From: Methanospirillum hungatei JF-1
Lineage (GTDB): Archaea; Halobacteriota; Methanomicrobia; Methanomicrobiales; Methanospirillaceae
Direction of reading: 5' to 3'
NCBI RefSeq assembly: GCF_000013445.1
Contig: NC_007796.1
Span: 1,710,936-1,774,935 of the forward strand
DNA length: 64,000 bases
In this document: piece by piece, positions 35,560 to 44,294 of the stretch
How the letters are laid out: each line of letters opens with the position of its first letter
Position numbering within the stretch: position 1 is the stretch's first letter
Notes under the pieces: generated by a model
Told to the model about the DNA's origin: nothing
What the model saw: only the letters and a program-made list of their open reading frames with translations
Databases searched by the model: none
Position numbers and translations under genes: made by a program

Positions 35560-37069
35560 TAGGACTTCCGAAATCAGTGATGAATCTATAGACGATTTAC
35601 GGCGTAATATCCATCAATTAAAGAAAGAACTTAAAATTGAACGTAAACGCAGAATTTTAGCAGAAAACCAAAAAAATGAACTGAAAAAGGAAAATAAAAA
35701 ACTCAAAAAAGAAATTGCAAAAATATTGAGTTCTGCACCTTTTCTTTCAGCATCAAGTAAAACAGCTAAAGCAGGAGGAGTTCCGAGTTCAAAGACCTTT
35801 TATCGCCGGAAGAGGCAGTGTGAAGAAAATAGGAAAAGTGGAGGTCAACCAGGGCATGAAGGAAATGGAAGGAAAAGACCCGCTTCAAATTCACCATCGA
35901 TGAATATCCCCTTGGATTCATGTCCTGAATGTGGAACGCATTTGAATGAACCAGTCAACGGGGCGGAACAAACACGCACCATTACGGATATTCCATTTCC
36001 AAGGCACATCGTTTACGAAATCCATTATCCGAGGTATTGGTGTTCAACTTGCAAGAAATTAGTACGTGGAGAGTTGCCCTTACCGCCAAACCAGCAATTC
36101 GGACCTGCTGTAGCCTCTTGGATTGCTTATCATAGAATGTTAGGATTGACTATAAGGAAAATCCAATCCAGCCTCTTAGAAACATACGATATTCAAATGA
36201 GTGAAGCTACCATTCTGAAACTGGAAAGGTGGGTTGCAGATACTCTCAAAGAAGATTACGAAAAACTCAAAGAAAAGATAATTCAGGAGAACAATATCAA
36301 TGCAGATGAAACCAGTTTCAGAGTGAATGGAGAAAATGGATGGTTGTGGGTATTCACTTCGACAATTGGCTCATATTACAAAGTGGCATCAACTCGAGGA
36401 CATTCGGTTCCCGAAGAAGTTTTAAAAGGATTTAATGGCGTTTTAGGAAGAGATGCATGGAAACCATATGATGTCATAATGTGTTCAGGGCATCAGTTAG
36501 ATCTTCTTCATGTGAATCGATGGTTGGAAAGAGCAGAAATAAAGCACAAAATTGAACCGCGAAGTTTATTGACCTCTCAACCAGTCAAAATACTAAGAAA
36601 AGGCAGACCTCCAGAAAAATTTCTTGAATTTGTTGATGGAGTTCGTTCGATTCTAAAAAAAGCGGTAGAATATACTGAAAATGATCCTCCACCATCTTTG
36701 GATGAACGGAAAAATGCACGTGATAAATTTCAGGCTGAGCTTACGGGCTTGCTTGAACGAAAATGGGTAGATCCAGATGTTATTCGTATTTTCAAAGAAC
36801 TTCGAAAACGGCAAGATATGTTACTTACTTTCATGGTCCATGAGGATGTTCCAGGGCATAATAATGATGCGGAACGTGCCATACGTCAGGGGGTACTTCA
36901 TCGAAAAATTAGTGGGGGGAGAAGAACATGGCTCGGAGCTGAAGTATTTGGAGTCTTGCTTAGTATTTACGAAACTTCGAAGAAACAAAAGGAGAATTTC
37001 ATGCAATTGGTGGGAAGAAAGTTAGGATTTGAAGCACCTGTCGAGAATGGCAATTGTTCAACTTCCTAA
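35549..37069 (+). CDS. IS66-family transposase
   Basis: A full-length 506-aa TnpC-type transposase. Order: N-terminal leucine-rich coiled coil (15-65), zinc-finger domain (CPECGTHL and WCSTCKKLVRGELPLPP), then the DDE catalytic core with NADETSFRVNGENGWLWVF, GRDAWKPYDVI, and the closing NNDAERAIRQGVLHRKISGG. No internal stops. The 3' side ends at about 37080, where a truncated MntA gene begins, so the element probably inserted into an MntA/HepT locus. Confidence 0.93.
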   Translation: MTNNRTSEISDESIDDLRRNIHQLKKELKIERKRRILAENQKNELKKENKKLKKEIAKILSSAPFLSASSKTAKAGGVPSSKTFYRRKRQCEENRKSGGQPGHEGNGRKRPASNSPSMNIPLDSCPECGTHLNEPVNGAEQTRTITDIPFPRHIVYEIHYPRYWCSTCKKLVRGELPLPPNQQFGPAVASWIAYHRMLGLTIRKIQSSLLETYDIQMSEATILKLERWVADTLKEDYEKLKEKIIQENNINADETSFRVNGENGWLWVFTSTIGSYYKVASTRGHSVPEEVLKGFNGVLGRDAWKPYDVIMCSGHQLDLLHVNRWLERAEIKHKIEPRSLLTSQPVKILRKGRPPEKFLEFVDGVRSILKKAVEYTENDPPPSLDERKNARDKFQAELTGLLERKWVDPDVIRIFKELRKRQDMLLTFMVHEDVPGHNNDAERAIRQGVLHRKISGGRRTWLGAEVFGVLLSIYETSKKQKENFMQLVGRKLGFEAPVENGNCSTS

Positions 37070-37081
37070 AGTTGAGTAGTT

Positions 37082-37189
37082 ACATTTTATCTTGAGGACT
37101 CATTCAATAAAAAAGTGGATCTTGTCATTGAAGATAGCATAAAAACCCGGTTAAAAGATAGAATCATGCGGGAAACAGTATTTGCATGA
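37082..37189 (+). pseudogene. 3' remnant of MntA nucleotidyltransferase antitoxin
   Basis: The frame reads TFYLEDSFNKKVDLVIED and then IKTRLKDRIMRETVFA, ending at TGA 37187-37189. This is the C-terminal end of an MNT-domain antitoxin (the usual text is close to YLEDLLGRKVDLV). Its catalytic N-terminal half is missing, apparently removed by the IS66 element on its left. It overlaps the HepT start by ATGA, as intact MntA/HepT pairs do. Confidence 0.8.
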
Positions 37190-37532
37190 AAGACTGGATT
37201 CTTTTTGTGGAAGATATTTTTCATGCATGCGTTGATATCGAATCCTATGTAAAGGATCTCACGTATGAATCATTTCTTGATGATAAACGGACACGGGATG
37301 CAACAGTCATAATTTACTCATTATCGGTGAGTCAGTCAAACATATCCCTTCTGATATTCTAGACTCATATCCGGATATAGAATGGCGAAAGATCGCTGGT
37401 TTAAGGGATATTATTGCTCATTCATATTTTAATATAAAACCTTCAATCCTCTGGAATATTATCGTAAGCAAAATTCATCCCTTGAAAAATGTTGTTGAGT
37501 CCATTCTTACTGAACAAGCAGAAGAGGCATGA
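37186..37532 (+). pseudogene. HepT-family toxin, frameshifted
   Basis: It starts MKDWILFVEDIFHACVDIES, and after a one-base loss near 37305-37312 (after RTRDATVI) the frame continues NLLIIGESVKHIPSDIL and WRKIAGLRDIIAHSYF to TGA at 37530-37532. RDIIAHSY is the R-x4-H-x-Y RNase motif of HEPN/HepT toxins. The ORF as read stops after about 57 codons. With MntA also broken, the module is dead. One inserted base would restore about 115 aa. Confidence 0.82.
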
Positions 37533-37654
37533 ATACTGGCGGGTGAGTATTGGCGTCTTTACGTTCTGATGGAACTCATAAATATTACAATCTCATGTAT
37601 TAATGAGGCTTTGGTGAGAGGTATTAATCATATCTCTTCCGACGATACCTCACC

Positions 37655-37845
37655 CTGTTCTGCTACCGTCACCGAACCAAAAACCCGGGGGTTTCCAGCA
37701 CTCATGCAGCATGGAGATAATCCGGTCCGGAGCAGGTCCCTTCCCTTCAGCCCCTGCGGTCGCCATCTCAATGACTTGTAATGAGCCGTCCCTTCAAGAA
37801 TAATTGATTATCTATCGTCGGGATCCGGAGCACACACTGAAATCT
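37655..37845. repeat. direct repeat, copy 1 (about 191 bp)
   Basis: Starts CTGTTCTGCTACCGTCACCG and ends CACACTGAAATCT. It is nearly identical to 38831-39022 in the same orientation, with scattered substitutions and one or a few indels. Higher GC than the surrounding DNA. No conserved frame across both copies. It bounds the VapBC module on its left. Confidence 0.9.
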
Positions 37846-37960
37846 AAACCTGAGCGGACAGGACTCATAGGTGGGAAAATACGAAAATCGGTAACGAAGC
37901 GATACTATGGGAAGACCTATTATGATATAGATTATAACTATTTCTCACATAGGTAATCGT

Positions 37961-38188
37961 ATGCTTCATGCAGTCAGACAGCGAGTGACAATCGGGCAGG
38001 ATGGAACTATTTCACTTCATGTTCCTGATTTAAAACCGGGATCTCTTGCTGATGTAATTATTTTGGAGGCCCCTGATCAGAAACCAAAAAAAGGACTTAC
38101 ATCGTTTATTGGGAAAGGGAAGGGGTGTTATAAATCTGTCGATGAAGTGGATGATTTTATTCGAAATGAGCGAATTTTATGGGATTGA
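37961..38188 (+). CDS. VapB-type antitoxin
   Basis: A 75-aa protein. The N-terminal half (VTIGQDGTISLHVPDLKPG, with LADVIILEA) looks like a swapped-hairpin DNA-binding part. The C-terminal KGLTSFIGKGKGCYKSVDE and DFIRNERILWD is the typical toxin-binding tail (FIGxGKG...FIRxERxxWD) of antitoxins paired with PIN-domain toxins. It overlaps the next frame by 10 bp, consistent with a TA operon. TATA-like ATATAGATTATAAC lies about 35 bases upstream. Confidence 0.82.
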   Translation: MLHAVRQRVTIGQDGTISLHVPDLKPGSLADVIILEAPDQKPKKGLTSFIGKGKGCYKSVDEVDDFIRNERILWD

Positions 38189-38619
38189 GCAACACTATTT
38201 CTGGATCCCGGATTTATCTGGACACCAATATTTTTATTTACGCAATAGAAGGCTACCCGGAATACCAGTCAATACTCACCTCACTTTTTCGTCTTTTTGA
38301 TGAGGGTACATACAGTGCGGTAACAAGTGAACTAACCCTCGCAGAAGTTCTCATAAAACCAATGAAAGAAAATAAAAAAGAAATTCAACAGTTATATGAA
38401 GAACTATGAAGACCATCAGATGTTCTCACTATCTGCACTATTGATCGACAGATCCTTATTGATGCTGCAAAGATTCGGGCATCATCGGATACTATCCTTT
38501 TGCCTGATGCAATTCATCTTGCTTCTGCCCGAAACCAAAATTGTTCTTCTTTTATTACCAACGATAAACGGTTACGGAAGATTGATTCTTTTCAGGTAGT
38601 TATTTTATCTGAACTATGA
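38179..38619 (+). pseudogene. PIN-domain (VapC) toxin with in-frame TGA
   Basis: The frame encodes SRIYLDTNIFIYAIEGYPEY, then SELTLAEVLIKPM, reaches TGA at 38407-38409, and continues in the same frame RPSDVLTICTIDRQILIDAA, LLPDAIHLASA and FITNDKRLRKID to a second TGA at 38617-38619. The four acidic PIN positions (LDTN, ELTLAE, PDAIH, NDKRL) are all preserved on both sides of the stop, so one nonsense change (perhaps from CGA) inactivates the toxin. The antitoxin is intact. Selenocysteine use is not supported by any nearby signal. Confidence 0.85.
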
Positions 38620-38830
38620 AAGAAGCAACTCATCGAATTCTATGAAAAACCGGTTCATTTTAGGGAGTGAATCCTCAATGAGAATGGTATCCGGCTTTTC
38701 ACCGTTCATATCTTTCACTCCGGAATATCCGCCCGGAATGGAAACGACAGTTCATTTCCGAAAATTCTGTACTAGTTCTTCACCTTCCACATCGGGTGTT
38801 CCGAAATATTGCTTCGACTGAACCCTTACT

Positions 38831-39022
38831 CTGTTCTGCTACCGTCACCGAATCAAAAACCCGGGGGTTTCCAGCACTCATGTAGCATGGGAATAAGCCG
38901 GTCCGGAGCAGATCCCTTCCCTTCAGCCCCTGCGGTCGCCATCTCAATGCCTTGTGTTGAGCCGTTCCCTTCAAGAATAATTGATTATCTATCGTCGGGA
39001 TCCGGAGCACACACTGAAATCT
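38831..39022. repeat. direct repeat, copy 2 (about 192 bp)
   Basis: Same orientation and near-identical to 37655-37845. It lies to the right of the VapBC pair, so the toxin-antitoxin genes are bracketed by the two copies. The frame on the minus strand that spans it is disrupted in copy 1, so it is unlikely to be a gene. Nature of the repeat unknown. Confidence 0.9.
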
Positions 39023-39153
39023 GGTTTACACTGACTGATCTCATTGGTGGTAAGAGAACTGAGGGAAAACCCTCATGAAATTATGATCGGGGATCACCTG
39101 TAAATATCCCGATTAATTGCCTGGAGAAAAATGGAAAGGAGAAGAGTAATCAG

Positions 39154-39414
39154 TTATACGGATGGAATATGGAGGGTTGTTTTCAGTTTCTCGATATCCG
39201 ATTTATCAAAACCGGTAGCTTTTATCACGAACTCAGTATCCATACCCAGAGAAAGTAGGTTTTTAGCAACAGTTTCTCTCTCCTGTTCCCTCCCTTCTTC
39301 CATTCCTTCCTCTTTTTGCTTCCTGCATTCTTGTCACCTGATCAGGAAAAAACATCTCTCTTGCTTCATAGCCTGGATTCCCGAGGAGACATAACGATAA
39401 ATCCTCATATTTTC
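39154..39414 (-). pseudogene. C-terminal remnant of Rpn/PDDEXK_2-type protein
   Basis: On the minus strand, one frame reads RKYEDLSLCLLGNPGYEARE and VTRMQEAKRG, then shifts to KQKEEGMEEGREQERETVAK and ATGFDKSDIEKLKTTLH, ending at TAA 39154-39156. The EEGREE-type charged tail followed by a short helical D/KSDIEKL end is characteristic of Rpn recombination-promoting nuclease/transposase-like proteins. Its 5' part is cut off by the IS701-like element at 39415. The family assignment is by tail only, so moderate. Confidence 0.55.
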
Positions 39415-40499
39415 TAGGAGTTACGCAGAACAACCTCTAAAAAAATTTATAGCGCATATTTTGGGTTCTGAATATATTCTGAAATTCCAACTTTTATGAT
39501 TTGCCATTGAGCATCGTACGGAGTAACACTATTCAAAAATTTATTGACTTCGAATCGTAAATATGCCCGAAGTGAGCAATTAATATGATTTCGTTGGATA
39601 ATTCCCTTTCTAGCTTGGCATTTTTTGACACCACATAGTTCTTTGATAGCCCTATGATAATTCTCGATTGTCCAGCAAATAGATTGTAAAACCAGCCTAT
39701 CTTCATTATTCATCGGCAAAAAATTGGTTGCCCAATATCTACTTACACCTTTACGATTTAGTGAGTGAAAAAGACGAATAAATCCATATTTCTTTAAATG
39801 GACTTCTAATCCCTCCTCTGGTATATTTAATGATGACACTTGAACATTACCTTGGGCATCGGGATTGACCATACGATTTTTCTTAACTCGTGTGAAATAA
39901 AACCATCCAAGACGGTTAATCAACTTCAAATTTTCATTTCCGGAATACCAACTATCAAACATGACAAAGGCAGGAGTAAATCCTCTCTTGAAAGCTGTCA
40001 AGGCCATTTCTTGGAGATGATCATTTTTGGTCTTATCATCAACATCCTTATCATAAATTCGATAATCAATTGGAAATGAAGTGATTCCATCTGTCCAAAT
40101 TAAGGTAATCAATCCTATTCCTTTGATTACTTTGTGCTCTTTTCCACTCCACTGGTAATATGTACATTCGATTTTTTTGGAATGTTTTTTATCTAGAATA
40201 GTGTCATCCAGAACCAACCAGCCCCTTTTTCTGTCAACATATGCCTCAACTTCAGCCCACAACGTCTCAGGAGTTAGAGACTGTCTTGTTAGGAATCGAT
40301 TGAAGGTATCATGTGATTTCGAGAATTCAGACGTCGAATAACAATCAGTGACTTTTATACAAGAAACGTCGCATCGAGCTGCGATGAGGTAATTGATATA
40401 ATCTACATCTGAAGGCTGCTTCGTTATAGGCACGTATATTATAGGCGTCGTCAATATATATAGATCTTTCTATAATAAAATTTAACTGCGTAACTCCTA
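39415..40499 (-). mobile_element. IS701-like insertion sequence
   Basis: Terminal inverted repeats TAGGAGTTACGCAG at 39415-39428 and, inverted, 40486-40499 are 14-bp perfect. The outer bases are CTAG on the left and CTAT on the right, close to the 4-bp YTAR target pattern of IS701 elements but not an exact duplication. It holds one intact transposase. Confidence 0.85.
39447..40454 (-). CDS. IS701-like (DDE_5) transposase
   Basis: A 335-aa transposase with RKRGWLVLDDTILDKKHSKK (first Asp), YQWSGKEHKVIKGIGLITL, AFVMFDSWYSGNENLKLI (second Asp) and TIENYHRAIKELCGVKKC (the Glu region). Length and order fit IS4/IS701-superfamily transposases with the DDE_5 domain. No stops or frameshifts, so it may be active. 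Confidence 0.87.
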   Translation of the reverse strand: MTTPIIYVPITKQPSDVDYINYLIAARCDVSCIKVTDCYSTSEFSKSHDTFNRFLTRQSLTPETLWAEVEAYVDRKRGWLVLDDTILDKKHSKKIECTYYQWSGKEHKVIKGIGLITLIWTDGITSFPIDYRIYDKDVDDKTKNDHLQEMALTAFKRGFTPAFVMFDSWYSGNENLKLINRLGWFYFTRVKKNRMVNPDAQGNVQVSSLNIPEEGLEVHLKKYGFIRLFHSLNRKGVSRYWATNFLPMNNEDRLVLQSICWTIENYHRAIKELCGVKKCQARKGIIQRNHINCSLRAYLRFEVNKFLNSVTPYDAQWQIIKVGISEYIQNPKYAL

Positions 40500-40549
40500 T
40501 TTTCTTTGAATTCTAGAATTTTCTTTAAATTATCTAGCGACACCTTTAT

Positions 40550-40581
40550 CTCGTTATGCGTTTAATGCCATACATAACGAG
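40550..40581. repeat. hairpin at left end of IS1634-like element
   Basis: CTCGTTATG (40550-40558) and CATAACGAG (40573-40581) are inverted 9-bp arms with a 14-base loop. The right arm is the left terminal repeat of the IS1634-like element; the left arm looks like a second, outward-facing copy of the same end, perhaps left from an earlier adjacent insertion. Confidence 0.55.
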
Positions 40582-42203
40582 GCCAAGATCAGCATGGCGA
40601 CAATTGTATACCAAACGGATAAGCGATCCGGGATCACGTACGCATATCAATCGATATCATTCTGGGACAAGGAAAAGAAACAGTCACGTGCCCGACGTAC
40701 CTTAATAGGAAGATACGATAATGAAACAGGAAAAATCGTTCCAACAGACGGAAGAAACAAGAAAAAGGCAAAAGAAAAGGAAGCCGAAACACGCGGTAAA
40801 ACAGTTATCAATAGCGCACATCGTTCTTTTTATGGAGCAACATATCTGCTGGATGCAATTGGTGAAAAATTGGGGATTACACAAGACCTCAAACAGTGTT
40901 TCCCTGACGAATATAAGCAGATCTTGTCTCTTGCATATTATTTGATACTCGAAGATAGCACCCCATTATATCGCTTTGAGAAATGGGGATCGCTCCACAA
41001 ACATCCGTATGGCAATAATATTACTTCGCAGCGCAGCAGTGAGCTTTTCGCCAGCATTAATGAAGAAAGTAAACAGCGTTTTTTTACTCTTCAAGGAAAA
41101 AGAAGAATAGAGCAGGAATTCTGGGCGTATGACACCACGACCTTATCAAGTTACTCTGATATCCTAAGACAAGTACAATATGGACATAATAAAGAGCACG
41201 ATAAGCTCCCTCAATTGAAGTTAGCTCTTGTTTTCGGGAAAGATTCTAACCTACCTTTCTACTACCGAAAACTAGCGGGTAATATCCCAGACTCAAAAAC
41301 AATCCGGCGATTTCTGGAGGAACTGGATATTCTCGGTTATTCGAAGGTTAAACTGATCATGGATAGAGGTTTTTTTAGTGAATATAACATCAATTCCCTA
41401 TTCCAGAACCATATTAAGTTCCTTATGTCTGCTAAGATGTCGTTGAATTTTATTCAGAACGAATTGGATGAGGTTTACGATACCTTTCGCGATTTCGAAC
41501 ATTATAATGAGAATTATGCCATTTATTATCGAACCGTTCGAACTAATTGGAATTACACGCAAAATCGCCCTTATAAAGGAGATAAACTCAAGGAATCGCG
41601 TCGAATATACATTCATTTTTATTATAATATCGATCAGGCAGCTGATGACGAAAAAGACTTTGATCGTAGATTAATCGCATTAAAACAGGAATTAGAATCA
41701 GGTGAACGCATTCCACAACATGAAAAGTTATACCAGCAATATTTCACGTATAAGACAACACCAAAGAGAGGAACCCATGTCACGGTTATTGAAGAGAATG
41801 TTAACGCTGCAAAAAGAAATTATGGCTTCTTTGCCTTAATCACTAATGAAAAGATGGATGCTATTACTGCCCTTGAACTTTACCGCAATAAAGATGTTGT
41901 TGAGAAGGCCTTTGGTAATCTCAAGGAACGCTTGAATATGCGTCGAAATCTGGTTTCTTCAGAGCAGAGTCTTGACGGGAAGTTGTTTATCCAGTTCGTC
42001 GCCCTGATCTATCTTTCTTATATCAAAAAACAGATGCAGGAGAAAGCGCTTTTTAAATCCTACACAATCCCGGGTCTATTGGATAAATTGGATGTAATCG
42101 AATGTTTCGAACAGCCAGGTAGATCACTTAAAGTGGGAGAGATCGTTGAAAAGCAAGAACAGTTGTATTATGATCTAGGGGTGGCACCGCCTGCCTCGTT
42201 ATG
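40573..42203 (+). mobile_element. IS1634-family insertion sequence
   Basis: Ends are CATAACGAGGC (40573-40583) and its inverse GCCTCGTTATG (42193-42203), 11 bp perfect. The transposase stop lies inside the right terminal repeat. No clear target duplication is seen. It carries a single intact transposase. Confidence 0.85.
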
Positions 42204-42204
42204 A
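40594..42204 (+). CDS. IS1634-family transposase
   Basis: A 536-aa IS4-superfamily DDE transposase. N-terminal basic region with KKQSRARRTLIGRYDNETG (an IS1634 marker), catalytic segments FWAYDTTTLSSYS, VKLIMDRGFFSEYN and the C-terminal YRNKDVVEKAFGNLKERLNM (Y-(2)R-(3)E-(6)K type signature). No internal stop. The C-terminal PPASL is encoded by the terminal repeat. Confidence 0.9.
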   Translation: MATIVYQTDKRSGITYAYQSISFWDKEKKQSRARRTLIGRYDNETGKIVPTDGRNKKKAKEKEAETRGKTVINSAHRSFYGATYLLDAIGEKLGITQDLKQCFPDEYKQILSLAYYLILEDSTPLYRFEKWGSLHKHPYGNNITSQRSSELFASINEESKQRFFTLQGKRRIEQEFWAYDTTTLSSYSDILRQVQYGHNKEHDKLPQLKLALVFGKDSNLPFYYRKLAGNIPDSKTIRRFLEELDILGYSKVKLIMDRGFFSEYNINSLFQNHIKFLMSAKMSLNFIQNELDEVYDTFRDFEHYNENYAIYYRTVRTNWNYTQNRPYKGDKLKESRRIYIHFYYNIDQAADDEKDFDRRLIALKQELESGERIPQHEKLYQQYFTYKTTPKRGTHVTVIEENVNAAKRNYGFFALITNEKMDAITALELYRNKDVVEKAFGNLKERLNMRRNLVSSEQSLDGKLFIQFVALIYLSYIKKQMQEKALFKSYTIPGLLDKLDVIECFEQPGRSLKVGEIVEKQEQLYYDLGVAPPASL

Positions 42205-42311
42205 GTCGACGGGAATGTAGGTTCATAGAGTCGCCGGGTCTCTTCATCAAGACTCATCATCTGAAGAGAATGGAGTGTCTTTTGAACAGCGGGTTTGCCT
42301 TCAGTTACCAT
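42205..42311 (-). pseudogene. short Rpn-like fragment cut by IS1634
   Basis: The minus-strand frame MVTEGKPAVQKTLHSLQMMS then LDEETRRLYE follows a good ribosome-binding site (GGAGGAG). The PAVQKTL...DEETRRLYE pattern is the one that in Rpn/PDDEXK_2 proteins precedes the EGREEGRE tail. It is ended by the IS1634-like element after about 36 codons. Possibly part of the same lost gene as the remnant at 39.2-39.4 kb. Weak support. Confidence 0.35.
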
Positions 42312-42358
42312 ACTTATCTCCTCCTCCGCATGTGCATTTAAAAATATAAACCACGATA

Positions 42359-42728
42359 GAGGGTGTTGCACAACTCAGATCCCCCCATAATTTTTTAACT
42401 AAGGTCAATCAAAAGTACTTTACCTTAGTACGTCCAACATATACTCAATGTATAATACGATAGGTCGGGATTTTGAACAACTTTACCTTCTCCCTGAGGA
42501 TATTAGAGACTGGGTTCCGAGTGATGATTTCTGTCATATATTAGAGGGTGTTGCACAACTCAGATCCCCCCATAATTTTTTAACTAAGGTCAATCAAAAG
42601 TACTTTACCTTAGTACGTCCAACATATACTCAATGTATAATACGATAGGTCGGGATTTTGAACAACTTTACCTTCTCCCTGAGGATATTAGAGACTGGGT
42701 TCCGAGTGATGATTTCTGTCATATATTA
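42359..42728. repeat. exact 185-bp tandem duplication at IS1182 left end
   Basis: 42359-42543 and 42544-42728 appear identical, each starting GAGGGTGTTGCACAAC and ending CATATATTA. Each unit contains the terminal repeat, the promoter region and the first ~32 codons of the transposase. The first unit gives only a truncated N-terminal peptide that runs into the second unit. The junction has no spacer. Confidence 0.93.
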
Positions 42729-44270
42729 ATTGATTTAATCTCAATTCTCGACCTATCCCCATTATATAAGGAATACCGGGAAGACGGCCAAGGTGCGGCA
42801 TTTTATCATCCAGAAATAATGACTGGTTTGATCATTTACTCATATTTTAATGGAGTTCGTTCAAGCCGTCAAATAGAGAATAAATGCAGATACGATGTAG
42901 GATTTAGAATAGTAACCCGCAATTCTCTCCCAGACCATTCCACAATCTCGCGATTTATCAAGAAAAACAGTTCTTTTATTGGACAACTTTTCATTCCAGT
43001 ATTGACTCTCCTTAATGAAGCAGGATTAATCAATAACGTCCTTCTCGCCTTGGATGGAACAAAACTAAAGGCGAATGCTTCACTTGGATCGAACATGCCA
43101 TATGAAAAGATTGAGGGAGAAATTCAAAAATATCTAAAGGAAGTCCAAGAAAAAGATGATGTCGAGGATCGTCTTTATGGCCCGGATAAATCAGGTAACG
43201 AGGTTCCCGATGATTTTAAGACTCACTCAAAAAGGATAAAACGATTCATTCAAGCAAAAGAACGACTTGAGGCTGAACATAAGGAGAAATCCCAAAAAAA
43301 GGAAGAGAAGATTGCCCAAAGGGAGGAAGAGGAGAGAGAGTCTGGAAAAAGGAAACGAGGTAGAAAACCTAAAAAGCCTGCAAAAAACCCTGATGAACAA
43401 AGTCTTGCAAACACTACAGATCCTGATAGTTCAATAATGAAAAGTGGGCCTGGTTGTATTCAAGGATATAATGGCCAGATAATTGTAAACCAGGATGGCT
43501 ATATTCTGGTTCCGTTTTTAAGTAATTCACCCGTTGATTACAGATTACTTCAACCATGTTATGAAAGATTAGAGGAAATTGCTCAATTAACCGGCTTATC
43601 GCTTGAATATCTTAATTTACTTACTGATGCTGGTTATTGGAGCTATGAAAACTATCTGTATATGAAACAGCAGGATATTGGATTTCTCTGTTCTACATGC
43701 CATGAACCAGATATTTTCAGTATTAGAGGCCTCGAGAGAAGTTTACTTGAACTTGAACGAATTTCCGATCAACTTTTTGATGGCATTTGCAGTATTCCAA
43801 CGTTAGCATCTATTGGTGATTGGTGTACGAGAAATCTCATTCAAGATGATAATATTCCAACACCCGCTTCTATTGCTAAAGGGATTATGGAAGTGACAAT
43901 GACTCCGTATGGTGCCAAAAAGACATATTCACAACGAAAAACGATTGTTGAACCCGCATTTGGATGGATTAAAGAAAATCGCAATTTAAGAAAATTGCAG
44001 AGAAGGGGAATATCACATTGTCAGGATGAATGGAGTTTGATTTGTTTAACACAGAATCTTCGGAAGGTCTGTTCAAGAGGGGAGTTGAAGAAATTCAGAG
44101 AACTGATCCTGCAAAAGAAGCGGCATATTATCTGTAATAAGGGAGTGGGTATTAGAATACCTTATTCAATATTGTCCGATGCATTATCATCTTTGGGCAG
44201 AATGATCGGAGACAATTTTCTAAAGATGTTGATAAGAAAAAGTACTTACCAAAAATTTTCCAAATTTTAG
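42633..44270 (+). CDS. IS1182-family transposase
   Basis: A 545-aa transposase. Opening YNTIGRDFEQLYLLP and DDFCHILIDLISILDLSPLY, then the typical YHPEIMTGLIIYSYFNGVRS and NSLPDHSTISRF. Catalytic region: LALDGTKLKANASL, a charged linker, IQGYNGQIIV, LLTDAGYWSYENY (Asp) and KTIVEPAFGWIKENRNLR (Glu). No stops. About 17 bases separate its stop from the end of the element. Confidence 0.92.
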   Translation: MYNTIGRDFEQLYLLPEDIRDWVPSDDFCHILIDLISILDLSPLYKEYREDGQGAAFYHPEIMTGLIIYSYFNGVRSSRQIENKCRYDVGFRIVTRNSLPDHSTISRFIKKNSSFIGQLFIPVLTLLNEAGLINNVLLALDGTKLKANASLGSNMPYEKIEGEIQKYLKEVQEKDDVEDRLYGPDKSGNEVPDDFKTHSKRIKRFIQAKERLEAEHKEKSQKKEEKIAQREEEERESGKRKRGRKPKKPAKNPDEQSLANTTDPDSSIMKSGPGCIQGYNGQIIVNQDGYILVPFLSNSPVDYRLLQPCYERLEEIAQLTGLSLEYLNLLTDAGYWSYENYLYMKQQDIGFLCSTCHEPDIFSIRGLERSLLELERISDQLFDGICSIPTLASIGDWCTRNLIQDDNIPTPASIAKGIMEVTMTPYGAKKTYSQRKTIVEPAFGWIKENRNLRKLQRRGISHCQDEWSLICLTQNLRKVCSRGELKKFRELILQKKRHIICNKGVGIRIPYSILSDALSSLGRMIGDNFLKMLIRKSTYQKFSKF

Positions 44271-44294
44271 TCATGCAACACCCTCGATAGTAGA

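Larger units (their letters stand above)
42359..44285 (+). mobile_element. IS1182-family insertion sequence with duplicated left end
   Basis: Outer ends are GAGGGTGTTGCA (42359) and TGCAACACCCTC (ending 44285), perfect 12-bp inverted repeats. GATA flanks both sides (42355-42358 and 44286-44289), a 4-bp target duplication. The left 185 bp are present twice in tandem. The transposase is intact in the second copy. A related element lies at 55943-57702 with the same GATA flanks. Confidence 0.9.

Noticed and set aside
38407-38409. TGA as selenocysteine in VapC
   Set aside because: No SECIS-like element or Sec-using family; a nonsense mutation is simpler.
38780-39010. 76-aa minus-strand frame inside repeat copy 2
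   Set aside because: The frame is broken in copy 1 and has no family match, so it is treated as part of the repeat.
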